Shown here: positions 1-11,829 of the stretch, piece after piece
Position numbering within the stretch: the first letter of the stretch is position 1
How the letters are laid out: the number at the start of each line of letters is the position of its first letter
Source of the DNA: Nymphaea colorata
Lineage: Eukaryota; Streptophyta; Magnoliopsida; Nymphaeales; Nymphaeaceae
Direction: 5' to 3'
DNA length: 64,000 bases
NCBI RefSeq assembly: GCF_008831285.2
Contig: NC_045140.1
Coordinates: 1,157,528 to 1,221,527 of the forward strand
Translations under genes and position numbers: made by a program
The notes under the pieces: model-generated
Database searches by the model: none
The model's input: the letters and a program-made list of their open reading frames with translations, nothing else
Told to the model about the DNA's origin: nothing

Positions 1-1
1 T

Positions 2-193
2 GAGACCCATGTTTTCTGGTTGATGATGCTGGTGCGCACCTTTTCTTACCAAAATCAACTTCCTGCTTTTACTGTGAAAACAGTGCATCATCTTGTAACA
101 TTTGCATTATCCGCCCATATGCAAAGTTGGTCTAACCTCAGGTCCTTGTTTGCTGACGAGGAGGAAATAAAGGAAGCCGGTTTCATGTTATGA
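2..193 (+). CDS. possible 3' coding exon of an unidentified gene (partial)
   Basis: Frame 2 is open from the window edge to a TGA at 191-193, about 63 codons. It has a protein-like mix of residues, including the stretch SWSNLRSLFADEEEIKEAGF near the end. The 5' part would lie outside the window. An alternative exon end exists at the GT at 180-181, so the last few codons are uncertain. I do not recognise the family. Chance openness over 190 bp is possible, so this is only a candidate. Confidence 0.35.
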   Translation, partial: ETHVFWLMMLVRTFSYQNQLPAFTVKTVHHLVTFALSAHMQSWSNLRSLFADEEEIKEAGFML

Positions 194-276
194 CTATATT
201 TTTGTGCCGATCAGGAATATCCCTTATAAGGTAACTTTTGTCCCGTTGTCTTCTTCAATTGATGCTATAGGCAGCA

Positions 277-795
277 TTGAAGTATGGAAATTCCACTGCA
301 AATTTTTGTATTATACAGTTCATTTGTGACACTTCTTCCGCAATTTATGCTTTTTGGTGCATTACAATTCTTATTTTTGTTTTCCTCATGAAGCATCAAG
401 ATCGTATTCGCTGTCTGGTGCTTCTACTAACCATAATTGAATGTGAATACTTAATAAGATGCTTTCATGTAAGTAGCTATAGGGTATTGATAGCTTTCAC
501 CCACACATTGACACATGCCAAGACATCCATGAACAACAGAAGTATGATCATGCAATACCATTTTCCCCTTGTAAAACATCTGTCACTTATATGTGCCTCG
601 CTTCTCTGTATCTTTGTTGGAAATTTACTGTGGAAGTCTGCAAACCAAATGTCTGAAAGAGGTTACTGTAGTCCTGTGAAGACTTTAATAAACAAATCTA
701 CAATCTGGGGCCGGGAAATGAGCCGATCTGCTGGTGGCTCATCTCAGATTTTCATGAGAAGTGCTTGTTCAAGATCATCTAACGGGATTCGGTGA
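277..795 (+). other. long open frame of doubtful coding status
   Basis: An uninterrupted 172-codon frame opens with ATG at 277, just after a candidate splice acceptor (CTATAG, about 271), and ends with TGA at 793-795. Its middle is hydrophobic and looks like translated AT-rich non-coding DNA. A second frame from 672, directly after an acceptor-like TGTAG, is open to a TAA at 780-782 and reads more like protein (it contains GPGNEPICWWLISDF). Either could be a terminal exon of the gene that enters from the left; I cannot choose between them. No family recognised. Confidence 0.2.
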
Positions 796-3589
796 GCAAA
801 GGTTGACTCGTACATGTAAATAAATGAGCCAAGGATGAACAGCAGCCTTGGCTCAGCTTGACTAGGCTTATAATAGCAATACACATACATTATGTATTCA
901 TTGCTTGTTTATACATTTACCTTATAGTTCTATGTGCACGTTATGCATGTCATATGTTTTGCTCATTATGGTAGACATATATATGTTATGTCATTCATAT
1001 ATTCTAAAAGAATAGGTTGCTTGATTTGGCTCTCAAAATTTGAGCTTAGGCTTGGGCCATTCGTAATCTTTTTTCCTTTTTCTTTTTTTTTGACCCATCT
1101 GTCGACAAGTTTTCATTCTTAATGAATGATACTGAACATCAGTATCTGGGCTTTTTTTTATCAGCCCTACCGGGCACTCTCATTTTGATATTTGACTCGG
1201 TATACTTGTTTTGGAAACCTGTTGGCAAACAAGTAAATCAAATAATTTCATCCATCTCTTGTACTGCTTTTAAGTGAAATCCAAGATCAGGCAACTGCAC
1301 TGTGGCATACGCAGTGGAAGAGCTTGCTATGGAATTACTTCTTATCGACATGGTATAAACTATCAAGTACTGAATCATCTAGGTTGCATGGATGCAAGTT
1401 TCAGTGTATAAACGAGTGGAGGCCTTGGAAGCCATTTGATGGTAATTTCAGAATTCTTACTCACTTGCCATGGCTATTTGGGTCACAGTTGCATTAAAGA
1501 TTCTGTCTACTAAAACGTAGCTGGATGGTGAAATTTTTGTTCTTTTTGCCTTTGCCAGGCTCACCAATAGCGACACTGGTATTAAGGATCTGTACAAGCA
1601 GCGGCTGATATTGTTCTACACACGTTCAGTGAATGGTAGCCTGCGGGCATCTTCATGTATTGTATTACCTTGGTAAGTGGACCCAGTGCCAAAATTTCTT
1701 AACCAATGTTTTGTGAACGTCTAGAATAATGCATATAACATTGACATGAACTCATGATGATTGGAAGCAGCTTTTTTCGTTAAAAGTTAGATATGGTATG
1801 ACTTGGACAAATGTTGCTCCACCAAAAGAGTTGCAGGTGTGCTGCAAATGTGACGGTCTCAGACTGTTCAGTAGATGATGAATCTGAATGTTTAATTTGT
1901 AACACAACTGTGTCAATTCTAGCAACGTATCAAATCCCAAGTTTGTACTGCTAATTCATTACAGGGTGGTAGCTAAAGAGTGGATGCCGATCAGAAGAAT
2001 GCATAATGTGTGGTGTCACAAAATGTTGATTGTTGAGTGATCCGAAAAGCCTCTATAGCCATTGTAAAATATTCACTTGTAATTGGCCAACTACATGGAA
2101 ATCCAACCTCTGAACGCTCAAACAGATCAAGTTCTAGAACTTGGCAACATTTCGGGAATCATATTCGTACCAGCTGTCAACTTTAAACTTGGTATTTGCT
2201 TCTTCTGCTGTATGTGACGGTAACATCATCTGTCCTGACTACCAAGTTCGCTGCATGCGTGGTTTGATCATACGTTCTCTCTCAGATTATGCAATTCCAA
2301 GCACCGAGGGTAGCAAGTTCATGGGATCATCTGAAACAAACACTGAACTCCTGTGCTGTATTATTTGGAACAATGTATTTACCTATTAGATCATTCATCT
2401 GAAGAGCAACTATGGTACTGTATTTTTTTTATTAGATTCTTTACTGCAAATTTAATTACTCGATCTACTTGTGACAAATCCACTGTTTATATTGCAAGTA
2501 TGAGCATAGTTTGAATCGCAGTTAGATGCACTACAATGGAAGAAACTTCAAAAGTTTAATTCCGAACATTCGACCATGACTTTTACTACCAGTGTCGCAT
2601 TATTTCTCTGATGCAAGCGTATTTTATACCTTCAACCATGTAAGTATGTAGTCGAAAGTGCTAGATGGTGTATGGGCAGTGATTGTTACTCAGAACTCAA
2701 TCAGCACTAAACAGAATAAGCCGTAATAACAGAAACGAAAAGAAATTCATGATCAATGTTAAAATAAAAGAATCTGTTTTTTCCCTGCCGTGGGGGTCCC
2801 TTCTTGGGTAGTTTTCAGCATGTTTTACATCCTTCATTCTGCCGACACTCTGCAAATCTATGCCATGGTTCTCGTTATCAGTTCAGCGTGTTTCCTACCT
2901 ATCTTCGTTCTTGGGTAGACTGATTGTTTTCTTCAGCTTCTGCCATCACTCTCAGACACTGTTCAAACTTACGTTTCACGAGCAAGGACTTGGTTTCACA
3001 TCTTCTTTTGTCGAAGTAGGTAGCTAACACATGACTCTCTTTTACCCTCTCACATCCGGTGCCATTATCTTTGACTAGGAAGGCATAGACAGACCAGAGA
3101 AAGAGAGAGAGCCGAAATGTTTGCCTTTTCAGTGCAAGTTAGTTCTTTAAACTTGGCACTCTTTAAAACTAATTATATCTTGCCAAAATTAATTCAAAAA
3201 CTTAAATCCTTATTCTGTAACTATCTTGACTGATAAATTGCTGACCGAGGAAATGGAGGTTTCCTGGAAAAATTCTACACAAAAAACGCTTCGAGCACAA
3301 ATGTGCAACATTTCGTCATATTTATATAAGTTTTGCTTCTAACGAGTTAAGCCGTCTTTTTCCTTTCCCATCTCTAACCTTGTGGCATCTGATCACTAAA
3401 ACAACCTATCAATTGAATGTTTAAAATGCAACCTTAGTTTTATGTTTTAGACGCATTCAATTGCAGTTATCTTGAATATCTAGTGTACTACATTTTTTTT
3501 TTTTACTCAAGAGAGAGAGAGAGTCTGGATATTGATATTGAACTACTAAACTAAGCACATCCGAATATTAAATCCTATGTGGAATATTA
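796..3589. other. intergenic region, no convincing gene
   Basis: No convincing gene. A tryptophan-rich open stretch lies at about 1240-1496 on the plus strand, followed by a GT at 1441 and an acceptor-like GCCAG near 1559; it could be an exon remnant of the left-edge gene. A weak 82-codon frame at 2141-2389 matches nothing I know. The rest is AT-rich with short poly-T and GA runs (for example 3493-3524). Confidence 0.4.
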
Positions 3590-3960
3590 AATAAAAGAGG
3601 CAAATAACGAGATTAAGTGGTTCGTATCCCTATGTTGGCAGGAATCAACAATAGGAATGCCGAATTCAGCTGAATATAAAATCATATCCGGATTGTTACA
3701 TGTAACCAGATTCAGATTTCTATCAGAATTGAACATGTATCCAATAAACCCGGTAAATAAATTTTATACCATCTAATAATACAACTATTGGATGCCATTT
3801 TCTTTTATGCGATACGCCCTAACGATTTGGTTCAAACTTAAAACCAAGTGTACTCGAAATCTAGTTTCCTAGTTTGATAAAACCAGGCGTCCATGATGAT
3901 AGAAAATAGAAAGATTAGGTTGACGCCGGAAATGGAAGGTCCCCTAAATTGCTCAGGAGA
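3590..3960 (+). repeat. dispersed repeat, copy A
   Basis: This stretch is recognisably similar to 11830-12340. Both contain in the same order: a GTGGTTC-GTATCCCT block, a GGAA(T/C)CAACAAT block, a block around ATGTTACATG, a TTTATACCA block, and a CTAGTTTG-TAAA block near the end. Similarity is patchy, so the copies are old. I cannot assign a class: no terminal repeats or target duplication are evident. Confidence 0.5.
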
Positions 3961-4082
3961 TCATCTCTCCATAAATATTAAGTGTTCATGCTTCTTTAAA
4001 CGCTGCAAGATCCAACATCGATCTTGTTCCTTGCCCAACCACTCTTTATTATAATCACTTCCGCAGAGCAATACCCACCTGA

Positions 4083-5158
4083 CAGTGGCGGAGCCAGAAA
4101 AGTTTTCTGGATGGGGCACCCATTCATAGATTTTCACATAGAAGGGGCACTCACATATAGGACAAAGCAAATATTTGAAGATACTAATGTAAAAATAAAC
4201 AAAACAAAAATCCTTCATAAATTAGACAAATTTGAAAACTGAGATTCACTACTGAAAAAATCATATACGTTAAGTGCTATCAGATTCACCGCTTTCTCTT
4301 AAGTTCCTACAAATAGTTAAGAAAAGAAACAAAGAAGCATAGCAGGAGGCAGGAGCAGCAAAGGCAGAGGAGACGGAAGCGAAGAGCTGCGCCGAAACAG
4401 AGAGATTAATTTAGTGAAAGCGGGCTGGAGGCAGAGGAAAGTGGTGGGGCGCGACCCAAGTGGAAGGTATCGGGTTCTATCGAACTCGTCCTCATGAAAG
4501 AGTAGAAGCAAAGCATGTGCTGTCGAGCACAGAGAACACATCAGAAGACAGAGATTAACATGACATGCCTTTTCAGATGTAGAGTCGAGATCTTTTTCTT
4601 TTTCTCTTATGAAAGTAATCGCAGATTCATAAATAAATAAGTGGCGAACTCAGAAAATTTTTGGTTGTAGGGCATTAATATATACTGATTCAAATTTTAG
4701 ATCATGGAAATTAAAGATCTTATAGTCGAGATTCGAGAGGCACCAACATGTAACAAACTAAATCAAGTGACTGTTCTAATATGTAAATGGACTAAATGCT
4801 TGGCTCTGTCATAAATGGTGTTCACGTTTTCTTGTCATAAATGGTGTTCACGTTTTCTTAGTTAACCTGTATTGTAAATCTAAAATTTGAAATAGATCTT
4901 GAAAATCAAATTAGGCACGATTAAGGCATCTAAAGCTTGACATGAGAACAACAAAAGCATATTGAAAAAAAAAAATAGACTAAGTAATGCCTAAACGAAT
5001 ATAAAGAAAATCATATAAAAAGCAAAAAATAATTAGAACAATTGAACAAACATAAAATAAAACTAGTGAAATTCAAACATATATATGAATCTATATATAT
5101 CTATCTTGGGCTGGCGTGGGCAAGCGCCCACGCCAGCCCCACGCTGGCTCCGCCACTG
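4083..5158. mobile_element. non-autonomous hAT-like DNA transposon with perfect 8-bp TSD
   Basis: The element starts with CAGTGGCGGAGCCAG (4083-4097) and ends with its exact reverse complement (5144-5158), a 15-bp perfect terminal inverted repeat. It is flanked by a perfect 8-bp direct repeat, CCACCTGA, at 4075-4082 and 5159-5166. An 8-bp target duplication with CA-G...TG ends is the signature of the hAT superfamily. At 1,076 bp and without a transposase-like frame it must be mobilised in trans. A 26-bp tandem duplication lies inside (4807-4859). A GC-rich hairpin (GGCTGGCGTGGGC pairing with GCCCACGCCAGCC) sits at 5109-5137 just inside the right end. Another GTGGCGAACTCAG-like end near 4641 may mark a nested relative. 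Confidence 0.88.
4807..4859. repeat. 26-bp perfect tandem duplication
   Basis: The unit beginning GTCATAAATGGTGTTCACG occurs twice head to tail with period 26. It lies inside the hAT-like element. Confidence 0.9.
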
Positions 5159-5166
5159 CCACCTGA

Positions 5167-7214
5167 GATTTCCGTCGCCTGCAGCAGATGGGGTAGAGGC
5201 GTAGAGCTTCGTTCTTGGGGTGTGGTATACATCAGAAGGAGGAGTTGCAGCCTGTAGGCCAAGATGGCCGAACGAATAGGGCGCCAGATAAAGATGAGGA
5301 AGGAGGTGGAAGAGGGAGAGAAGGGTTTCTTGTTCCCGTTTTTTAAGAAGTCGTTTGATTGCTGTCCATTGAAACAGGACAGACAGAACGTCCTGTTCAT
5401 TACACTATTGTCCTGTCTTCATGGACAATGATGTTTATTGTCCATCGTTTGATGACTTTAAGAACATAACACTATGTTTTTCATGTTCGACATTTGTTTT
5501 GTGTATGTCTGTTTTGTCTGACGTTTGTTTTTGTTTTGCCCGATCTATCTGTTTTGTCCAATGTTTGTCTTTCATGAAGAAAAAAGAGAACCAGACCTCA
5601 CCTGGAGAAAGTTATTCACCCAACGATGGACTTGCAGATATGAGGTGATCGCATGACCCGTCGTCGATGGAATAGAGGAAGCAACACCCATCGATTGATG
5701 GAATGGAGGAAGAAGCAACAGACAGAGCAGCGGAGAAAGGCGTGGAGCAGTGGAAAGGGGAGGCGTGGAGCAGTGGAAAGGGAGAGACTCAAAAGAGAAG
5801 GGGGAGAGACTGAGAAGAAGGAGAAATGGGGAGCACGTGAGGGATGTTCGGGAGCACTCGAGGGACGCGCTTAGGAGCGAGGCAGGTGTTCTGTTCCATG
5901 TTGTTCCGATTATTAGCTCGGAACAATGTAGAACTGGGGTTAATTTATACCCCATGTTCAATCGTCCATTCTCTCCGCCATGTACTGCGGATAGCGTTTG
6001 ATAAAAAATTCAACTAACCACGACACTCACATTCCGTTCTGCGTGTCCTAAGGCCATCAAAGGACCTCTAAAAGCACGAGATATCGAAGCAAGGTTCTTG
6101 GGTAGCCGGAGGCGGTGGCCATGCTCGTAAAATCCGTTTGGGTGAAGAAACTGACAGTCATGTTGAACTTGTATTAAGTATTAACGCTATTACATTACAT
6201 GTGACATGAACCTGACATATTTACATCCTATCATGTTGAAAGTAGGACGACTGCCCTGAACATCTTTCCGTTCTTCATTACAATTACGTCATCTTAGTAC
6301 AACCAAAGTAGCACCAATGTAACAGTTATTGGAAAACATAAACTATTAAAACAAAAAATGTGAAATCAAAGCCAAAAACATAAAATAGAAGATCATATTG
6401 CTGCAGAAATAGAAATTCAACCCCAACTTCACGTGCTCAATGATCAGGACTTAATTATCAGTCTAAGTTATCGGATGGATGCACTTTCAATCGGACCATA
6501 CAACATCATTTTTTTTTACTTATATATATATATATATATAATGATTCTAACCTTTTAGAGTCATTCAGTTCAATCCAATATGATGGAGAAAAAAAAAGTG
6601 ATTGACAAATTTTTGTCATTTAAAATTAGTTTATACTGTGTTAAACCGCCACGGGTGGGAGGGAGGAAGAGGGAAGGAGCGAGTCGATGGAGGAAGAGAG
6701 GCATGGAGAAAAGAGATGATGTTAAAAAATTAATAAAATAATAAAAAAGTCTGCATTTGATCCGTGTGATTTAAACATCGAACTGTGCACATTTTGGCAA
6801 ATAAACGTCACGGTCTCTCTTTGTTGGAAAACAGGGGAATTGACTGCAAAAAGGTTCCGTCTGTTTATATGACTGCAAAAAGGTTCCGTCTGTTTATATA
6901 TATATATATATATATTTCAAATTGCTATTTCAATATTTTATATATACAGTGATCCATACGTATGCGTTTCACGCGCTCTCGCTAAGTGTGCACTTTGTTG
7001 CATGTTTCAGACATGTTGGTGCTGTCTCATTTGTTCATCGGTCGCCGCTTTTTCTTTCTTAATAAAAGCAACTGATTACTGGGCAATGTTATTTCGTTTC
7101 TTTGCAGCATTTCGGCATAGCATGAGCTGCTGATCAGTGTAGGTTTGAAGAAGATTTGTCCATGTGGCGCAGAGTTTCAACAATAGAAAAATAATACAAA
7201 AATCTTAAAACAGT
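5167..7214. other. intergenic region with low-complexity sequence
   Basis: No convincing gene. About 5340-6000 is rich in TTGTCC/TTTGT motifs, then purine-rich GGAGAGA sequence (5650-5870), which produces spurious open frames on both strands. A 29-bp unit is tandemly duplicated at 6841-6899. (TA)n tracts lie near 6521-6541 and 6894-6915. Confidence 0.45.
6841..6899. repeat. 29-bp perfect tandem duplication
   Basis: The unit TGACTGCAAAAAGGTTCCGT plus the following nine bases is present twice with period 29, running directly into a (TA)n tract. Confidence 0.9.
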
Positions 7215-8127
7215 TCACAATATCATTTTTAAAAGAACAGGGAACAATAAACAGGTATGATAAGGACAAGGGTATGAGATAGTGAGTGTGAGGCTATTTC
7301 CAAGCCGAAGAGGTGAGCGTCGAACGGCCCCCGACACTATTTCCATCAGAAAAATTAGTGGGCACTCTTCTTCAATCCAATCTGAATAAGCCATCTCAGT
7401 TTCTTTGTCTTCGTCTTCCCCATCGCAACCCAACTCCATTTCCTCATATTTGGCCTTCCACTCTTTGGTCCAAGGAAGCAAGAGTGCCGCAGCATGGTAT
7501 GTCAAATCGAAACTCCTTGATTTCCACTCATCGTCTAGTTTCTCATATTCCTTCACCACATCATCGATGTACGCTTTGGTATTCTTTCTGACAATCTTGC
7601 ACCAAAGTATGTAAACATCTCACTCCTACCATCTTCAAGTTTCACATCGAACGCGTAATTGCCCTCTGTTGCAGGGTCCAACAGTAAGCCGAGAGCCTGA
7701 AAGAACACATCTTGTAGCTCAAACCTACATTGGTAAACAGGTCTGTTCACGTCCACTATATCAGGCCTCATCCAAGGGACCAAGCTGCAGATTGCGTGAT
7801 CAGGTCCTGGTATTGTTCCCAGTCTACCCATCAAATTCCATTTATTCAATCCCTGTTCCCCTGTTTCCAAAGCCACTTCAGATTCCAGAGTCCTTTCATT
7901 CCATGGCAACTCGTGAGTTTCCACTTTGGATGCCTACACAAAAAAGTCTGTCATTGAGTCGAAGAAATCAAAATATTTAAAATACTGAAATGGAAAAAGG
8001 AAGAGGAAAAATTGTTGGAAAAAGGAGAGAGAGAGGAGGGAGGAGATTTGAATATTCTCACTGAATGGGCTCTTCCCACACCTGCCTTCAAGACAATGCC
8101 AAACAGCCGCTTTCAATTCTCTCAAGT
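7215..8127 (-). pseudogene. frameshifted remnant of an unidentified protein-coding gene
   Basis: Three minus-strand pieces read like one protein. The first is a short exon-like piece near 8127-8082 (RELKAAVWHCLEG) followed by a GT donor. The second is an exon starting after a T-rich GTGTAG acceptor near 7933, containing WNLMGRLGTIPGPDHAICSL and LQDVFFQALGLLLDPATEG. The third is a downstream segment with KAYIDDVVKEYEKLDDEWKS and TKEWKAKYEEMELG, ending in an acidic patch and a TAA at the 7215 end. The second and third pieces lie in different frames; they overlap at 7553-7610, and a one-base change around 7590-7605 would put them in register. I do not recognise the family. It may be a pseudogene, or an intact gene with a sequencing indel at an A run. 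Confidence 0.5.
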
Positions 8128-10728
8128 TTTAATTAGTCGATTGTTGAAAATATGAAGCAGGTTATGTAGTTTTTGTATTTTGCAACCATTGTTCCTTCAC
8201 AAATATCTTGCAAGAACTGCAATTTGGGAAGGATCCAATTCACTTGGAAGCAGGCTGCAGGAAGGTGCCCTTTCCTAGGAAGGCCCATGTTCCTTAATTT
8301 TCTGTCGAACTCTCATTTCCCTTGTCTTACTTCGTTGCTCTTAACAGAAATTTTCAGACCTCTCTCTCTATTTATACAACTATAGTTTAAGAAAATTTTT
8401 GTATCTTGAAATGTTTTTACTCCTCCTTCCATTAGCGGGAATGGTGTTTCTTAGTATTTTGATTATTAGAAAATTTCTTGCCCTTTTTTGCTTATGTAAT
8501 ATCACATGCAATTTTCTGTATGGATTTCATCTGTTTGTGCTTTACAGATTTAGGCAAATCATCACCGTGCCATACAATGTGTAAGAATCTCTTTCATTTA
8601 TACCAGTACCACTGTGTCGATGACCTTTTCTAAACTTCCCCAAATTTGTCAACAGAGAAGTGGGGGAGCAGGCTTAGTAACCCTAAATGCTAGTCCCTGT
8701 CCTAGTCCAGCAGGAACTCTTCTGAGGATTAGGTCTTTGCATGTGAAACTTCTGAGGGATTGGATTCAGGGATTCCTGAGTCTAGTTGAATAGTTCAATC
8801 CTTTACAGTTGAGTATGGATTCAGAGCCAATTGCTAGTCCTCCCATGCATGGAGTGCGCCGAGTTTATAGTGCCCTCTGGGCATTTTATGTTCCTCTGAA
8901 TGTTGAAACAGTGAACTTTCAAACTTCAATTATTCAGTATTATGATAGTGTCAATTGTTCCAATAACCTTGAGCTGGCCCAGATGCAGATGCGGTTCTAA
9001 TTAGCTCATGGTCTTGGCGCAGCTTGATGGGGATGATGAAAATGAAGGGAGCACAACTCACCAAAGGTCACATGGAAGTGGCTGCTTGTAGAGGAGGAGA
9101 TCAATTGACTTCAGTTGCTTAGCCTATATGTGTATGTATGAGCGCCTGTTCACCATGTATCTCAATGTATTATATGTATATTTTATGAATTGGGTTATTA
9201 TCTACTGCTATGTCACTGCAGTTCAATGTATAGCAGTTTAAAATCCCTCCTAATCTTGTACTCTAATAATTTAAATTTCATAGAAATCATTAATCTAGTA
9301 CTCTGAGCAATGAAGTTCTATACATAACAAATTTGGCACAAGTTCCATTGAGATCCACAGTGTTTTTAATGTAAGAAATCTTTCCAAAGAATGGCTAATA
9401 TGAAGCTGTGTCTTGTCCAGGGGGTCTTTTTCCCTTTTTCTACTTGATGTAAATCCTTATACATCCCATTTTCAACGTCAACAATAATTAAGTGGATGAA
9501 TTTGGACCGCGTAGTAGCTTTATGATGCCTCCTCCAGTCTCCAGAAACTTAACTACGCAGGCAAGAATCTCCAGCAAGCTTTTCCCTTTATGCTTGGAAT
9601 CTATCTCCATCTATGAACTGACTTTTTAAACTTAAAATCATGAATTATTTGTGGTAAGAAATCTCAGCTGAGGTACCACCTACCCTGCATCTTCATCCGG
9701 TGACAACCAAGATGATATTTGCTGTGGAACAACGTACCATTTCAGTCCACTCTCAACAATCGATGTTCTCATTCAAGAAGTTTTCCAGTAGACCAGTTGT
9801 GATCAACAGGTTGAGATCCCAGAAAGCTATCAATTTCTTGAAAGATAGACTTTTCCTTCATCTCATTGATAAGTTCCTTTGGCATATGCCGTATCACCAT
9901 TTTTTCACCAGAAACTAGAAGTACCAAGGACGAGCCCAGCGGCGGATTTACTTAAAATGTGCATGCATTTTATCAGTAAACTGTTTCAGGGAGTTTGTCA
10001 ACCGCAATGTAATAACAAACTCTCTTTAATTGAATTGAGGCTAATAAGCAAGCAAACCTTAGACGGAGGAACTTAATCTTTTCTGCGGCGCCATTTCTGG
10101 TTGTGCTACTCAATCACATCTTCACTGACGCCCTCCCCTTTGCATCATGAACAACAGTTCCTTATACTGAGCCTTAACTTTTGAAGGACAAAAATAACAA
10201 CAGCAAGATCATGTCCGAAACAAATATTTTGATTCAGCCGTTCGAATCGATGCATTTATTCATATATAATATATATATATATATATGGCAGGCAGTTGAA
10301 TGAAATTTGTGGGTACAATTTCTATACGTTAAGACTTTTGGAGAATGACTAAGAATATATCCAAAAAAAAAAATAATCAGGAAAGTACAAGTAGGCGAAG
10401 GTGAAAATTCTTCGATAATAAAGAAATAAAAATGGATTATGGTGTTTCTAAAATATATAATGTCATTTTTTCTGAAAATATACGAAAAACAAAATTCAAG
10501 TTTGGTCAACGGGTGTTTCAGGTATTTCGTTCTAAGTTGTAGAGTTGAAGGTGCAATTTTTCATGTTGCAACCAATATGACTGAAAAAGGGTGATATCAA
10601 ATGCGAGTTCCCACACACTCGTCCACGTGAACAACCTGGGGCCCACATTGTCTCGAGACCCCTCGAAGCCGAACCTCAACTTTTTCTACCTCGAAGCGTC
10701 CGGACATTTCTGCAACTCTCCCACTTCT
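8128..10728. other. intergenic region, no convincing gene
   Basis: Only short AT-rich frames are present (for example 8173-8385, 8399-8584, 9700-9918) and none resembles a known protein. More exons of the minus-strand remnant could lie just right of 8127 but I could not place them. An (AT)n run sits at about 10264-10286. Confidence 0.4.
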
Positions 10729-10806
10729 TCTTCTTCTTCTTTTTCTTCTTCTTCTCCAGACTCTTTTACGTCTCTCTCTCTCTCTCTATCTCTCTCTCTC
10801 GCTCTC
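10729..10806 (+). promoter_or_regulatory. pyrimidine-rich (CT/TTC) leader tract upstream of the sHSP
   Basis: A TTC-repeat run passes into CTCTCT repeats 180-260 bp upstream of the sHSP start codon. Such CT-rich tracts are common around plant transcription starts and 5' leaders. No clean run of three alternating nGAAn/nTTCn heat-shock units was found by eye; the nearest is a weak GAAGCGTCC around 10694-10702. Confidence 0.35.
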
Positions 10807-10987
10807 GCGTTGCTTGCCTGTAAGTACGTCTTCTCGACTGCTAGTTTCTCATCGGAAACAAGCTTTGCAAGTTGACATCTCCCACCACTAGACGACTCAA
10901 AAGCTTAGAATTTCTACCATTGTTGTAACTCATCGTCTTCTTTCCTTTCTCCATTCAGAAAGAGCAAGCACCATCGACCTTGCAGCA

Positions 10988-11464
10988 ATGGCTCTGACTT
11001 CGTCCATCTTCGGCCGACGAACCGATCCCTTCTCGATGGACATCTGGGATCCCTTCGATGGTCTCTTCCGCAACTCTGTTTCGTCCCCTTCTTTACAAGC
11101 TTTCGCGAGTGACGCCTCCGCAATCGCCAACACTCGGATCGACTGGAAGGAGACGCCCGAAGCCCACGTCTTCAAGGCCGACCTGCCTGGACTGAAGAAG
11201 GAAGAAGTGAAGGTAGAGCTTGAAGAAGGAAAGGTGCTCAAGATAAGCGGGGAGAGGAGAAGAGAGAGCGAGGAGAAGAACGAAAAGTGGCACCGATTGG
11301 AGAGAAGCAGCGGCAAGTTCCTCCGGCGATTCAGGCTGCCGGAGAACGTGATGGTGGATCAAATGAAGGCCGCCATGGAGAACGGAGTTCTTACAGTGAC
11401 TGTGCCTAAAGCACCGGACAGAGATCAAATCCGACGCGATTACTGGTTGATTGTTCGCCAGTAG
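10988..11464 (+). CDS. class I small heat-shock protein (HSP20 family), altered C-terminus
   Basis: Intronless 158-residue cytosolic ATP-independent chaperone that holds unfolding proteins until HSP70/HSP101 refold them. The N-terminus [11 protein letters not shown]...[11 protein letters not shown] (1-23) is the class I signature. The alpha-crystallin domain spans about 50-140: [20 protein letters not shown], the KISGER strand, [20 protein letters not shown], and [10 protein letters not shown] at the end of the domain. Length is normal for HSP17-18 proteins. The tail is odd. Class I members usually end with an I-x-I motif followed by SG. Here the frame reads [14 protein letters not shown], while the neighbouring frame from 11418 reads [10 protein letters not shown] followed by TGA at 11448-11450, which resembles the usual ending. 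A one-base indel near 11410-11420 is likely. AATAAA at 11522 could direct polyadenylation. Confidence 0.93.
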   Translation: MALTSSIFGRRTDPFSMDIWDPFDGLFRNSVSSPSLQAFASDASAIANTRIDWKETPEAHVFKADLPGLKKEEVKVELEEGKVLKISGERRRESEEKNEKWHRLERSSGKFLRRFRLPENVMVDQMKAAMENGVLTVTVPKAPDRDQIRRDYWLIVRQ

Positions 11465-11829
11465 TCACTATGTTTCAGGCTTGCGAGTTGGATCAAAGTT
11501 TCGGCCAACCCAGCTCACGCTAATAAACAAATGTTTATGTTATGATCAAAGAGTATTATCTCATCGAATAAATGTGATTACAACATGCATCTAAAAAAGG
11601 AAGAATTCGTCGGCAAATCCAACTCAATTTCATTCCTTTCAAAGCTGAACACGAACTTACACCATACAACAGTATATTTTGTATGACTACGCAATACAAA
11701 TAGAAGTGAAATTCCATCACAAGACTGCGTTGACTACTTGGACGAACCAAAAAGCAGTCTTAAAAGGGCATATGTTTCTACTAAATGAATGAATTAAATT
11801 GCATTCATATAGTCAAATTCTAAAGAAAA
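11465..11829. other. 3' flank of the sHSP gene
   Basis: Contains AATAAA at 11522-11527 and another near 11566, both plausible polyadenylation signals. Otherwise AT-rich with no gene visible. Confidence 0.4.

Noticed and set aside
5572-6001. Overlapping long frames on both strands
   Set aside because: Produced by purine-rich GGAGAGA sequence; composition is low complexity and no motif is present.
5340-6015. A further DNA transposon suggested by GTCGTTTGATTG near 5349 and AGCGTTTGATAA near 5992
   Set aside because: The two words are in direct, not inverted, orientation and no target duplication was found.
10914-11428. Minus-strand frames over the sHSP
   Set aside because: Shadows of the clearly coding plus-strand HSP20 gene.
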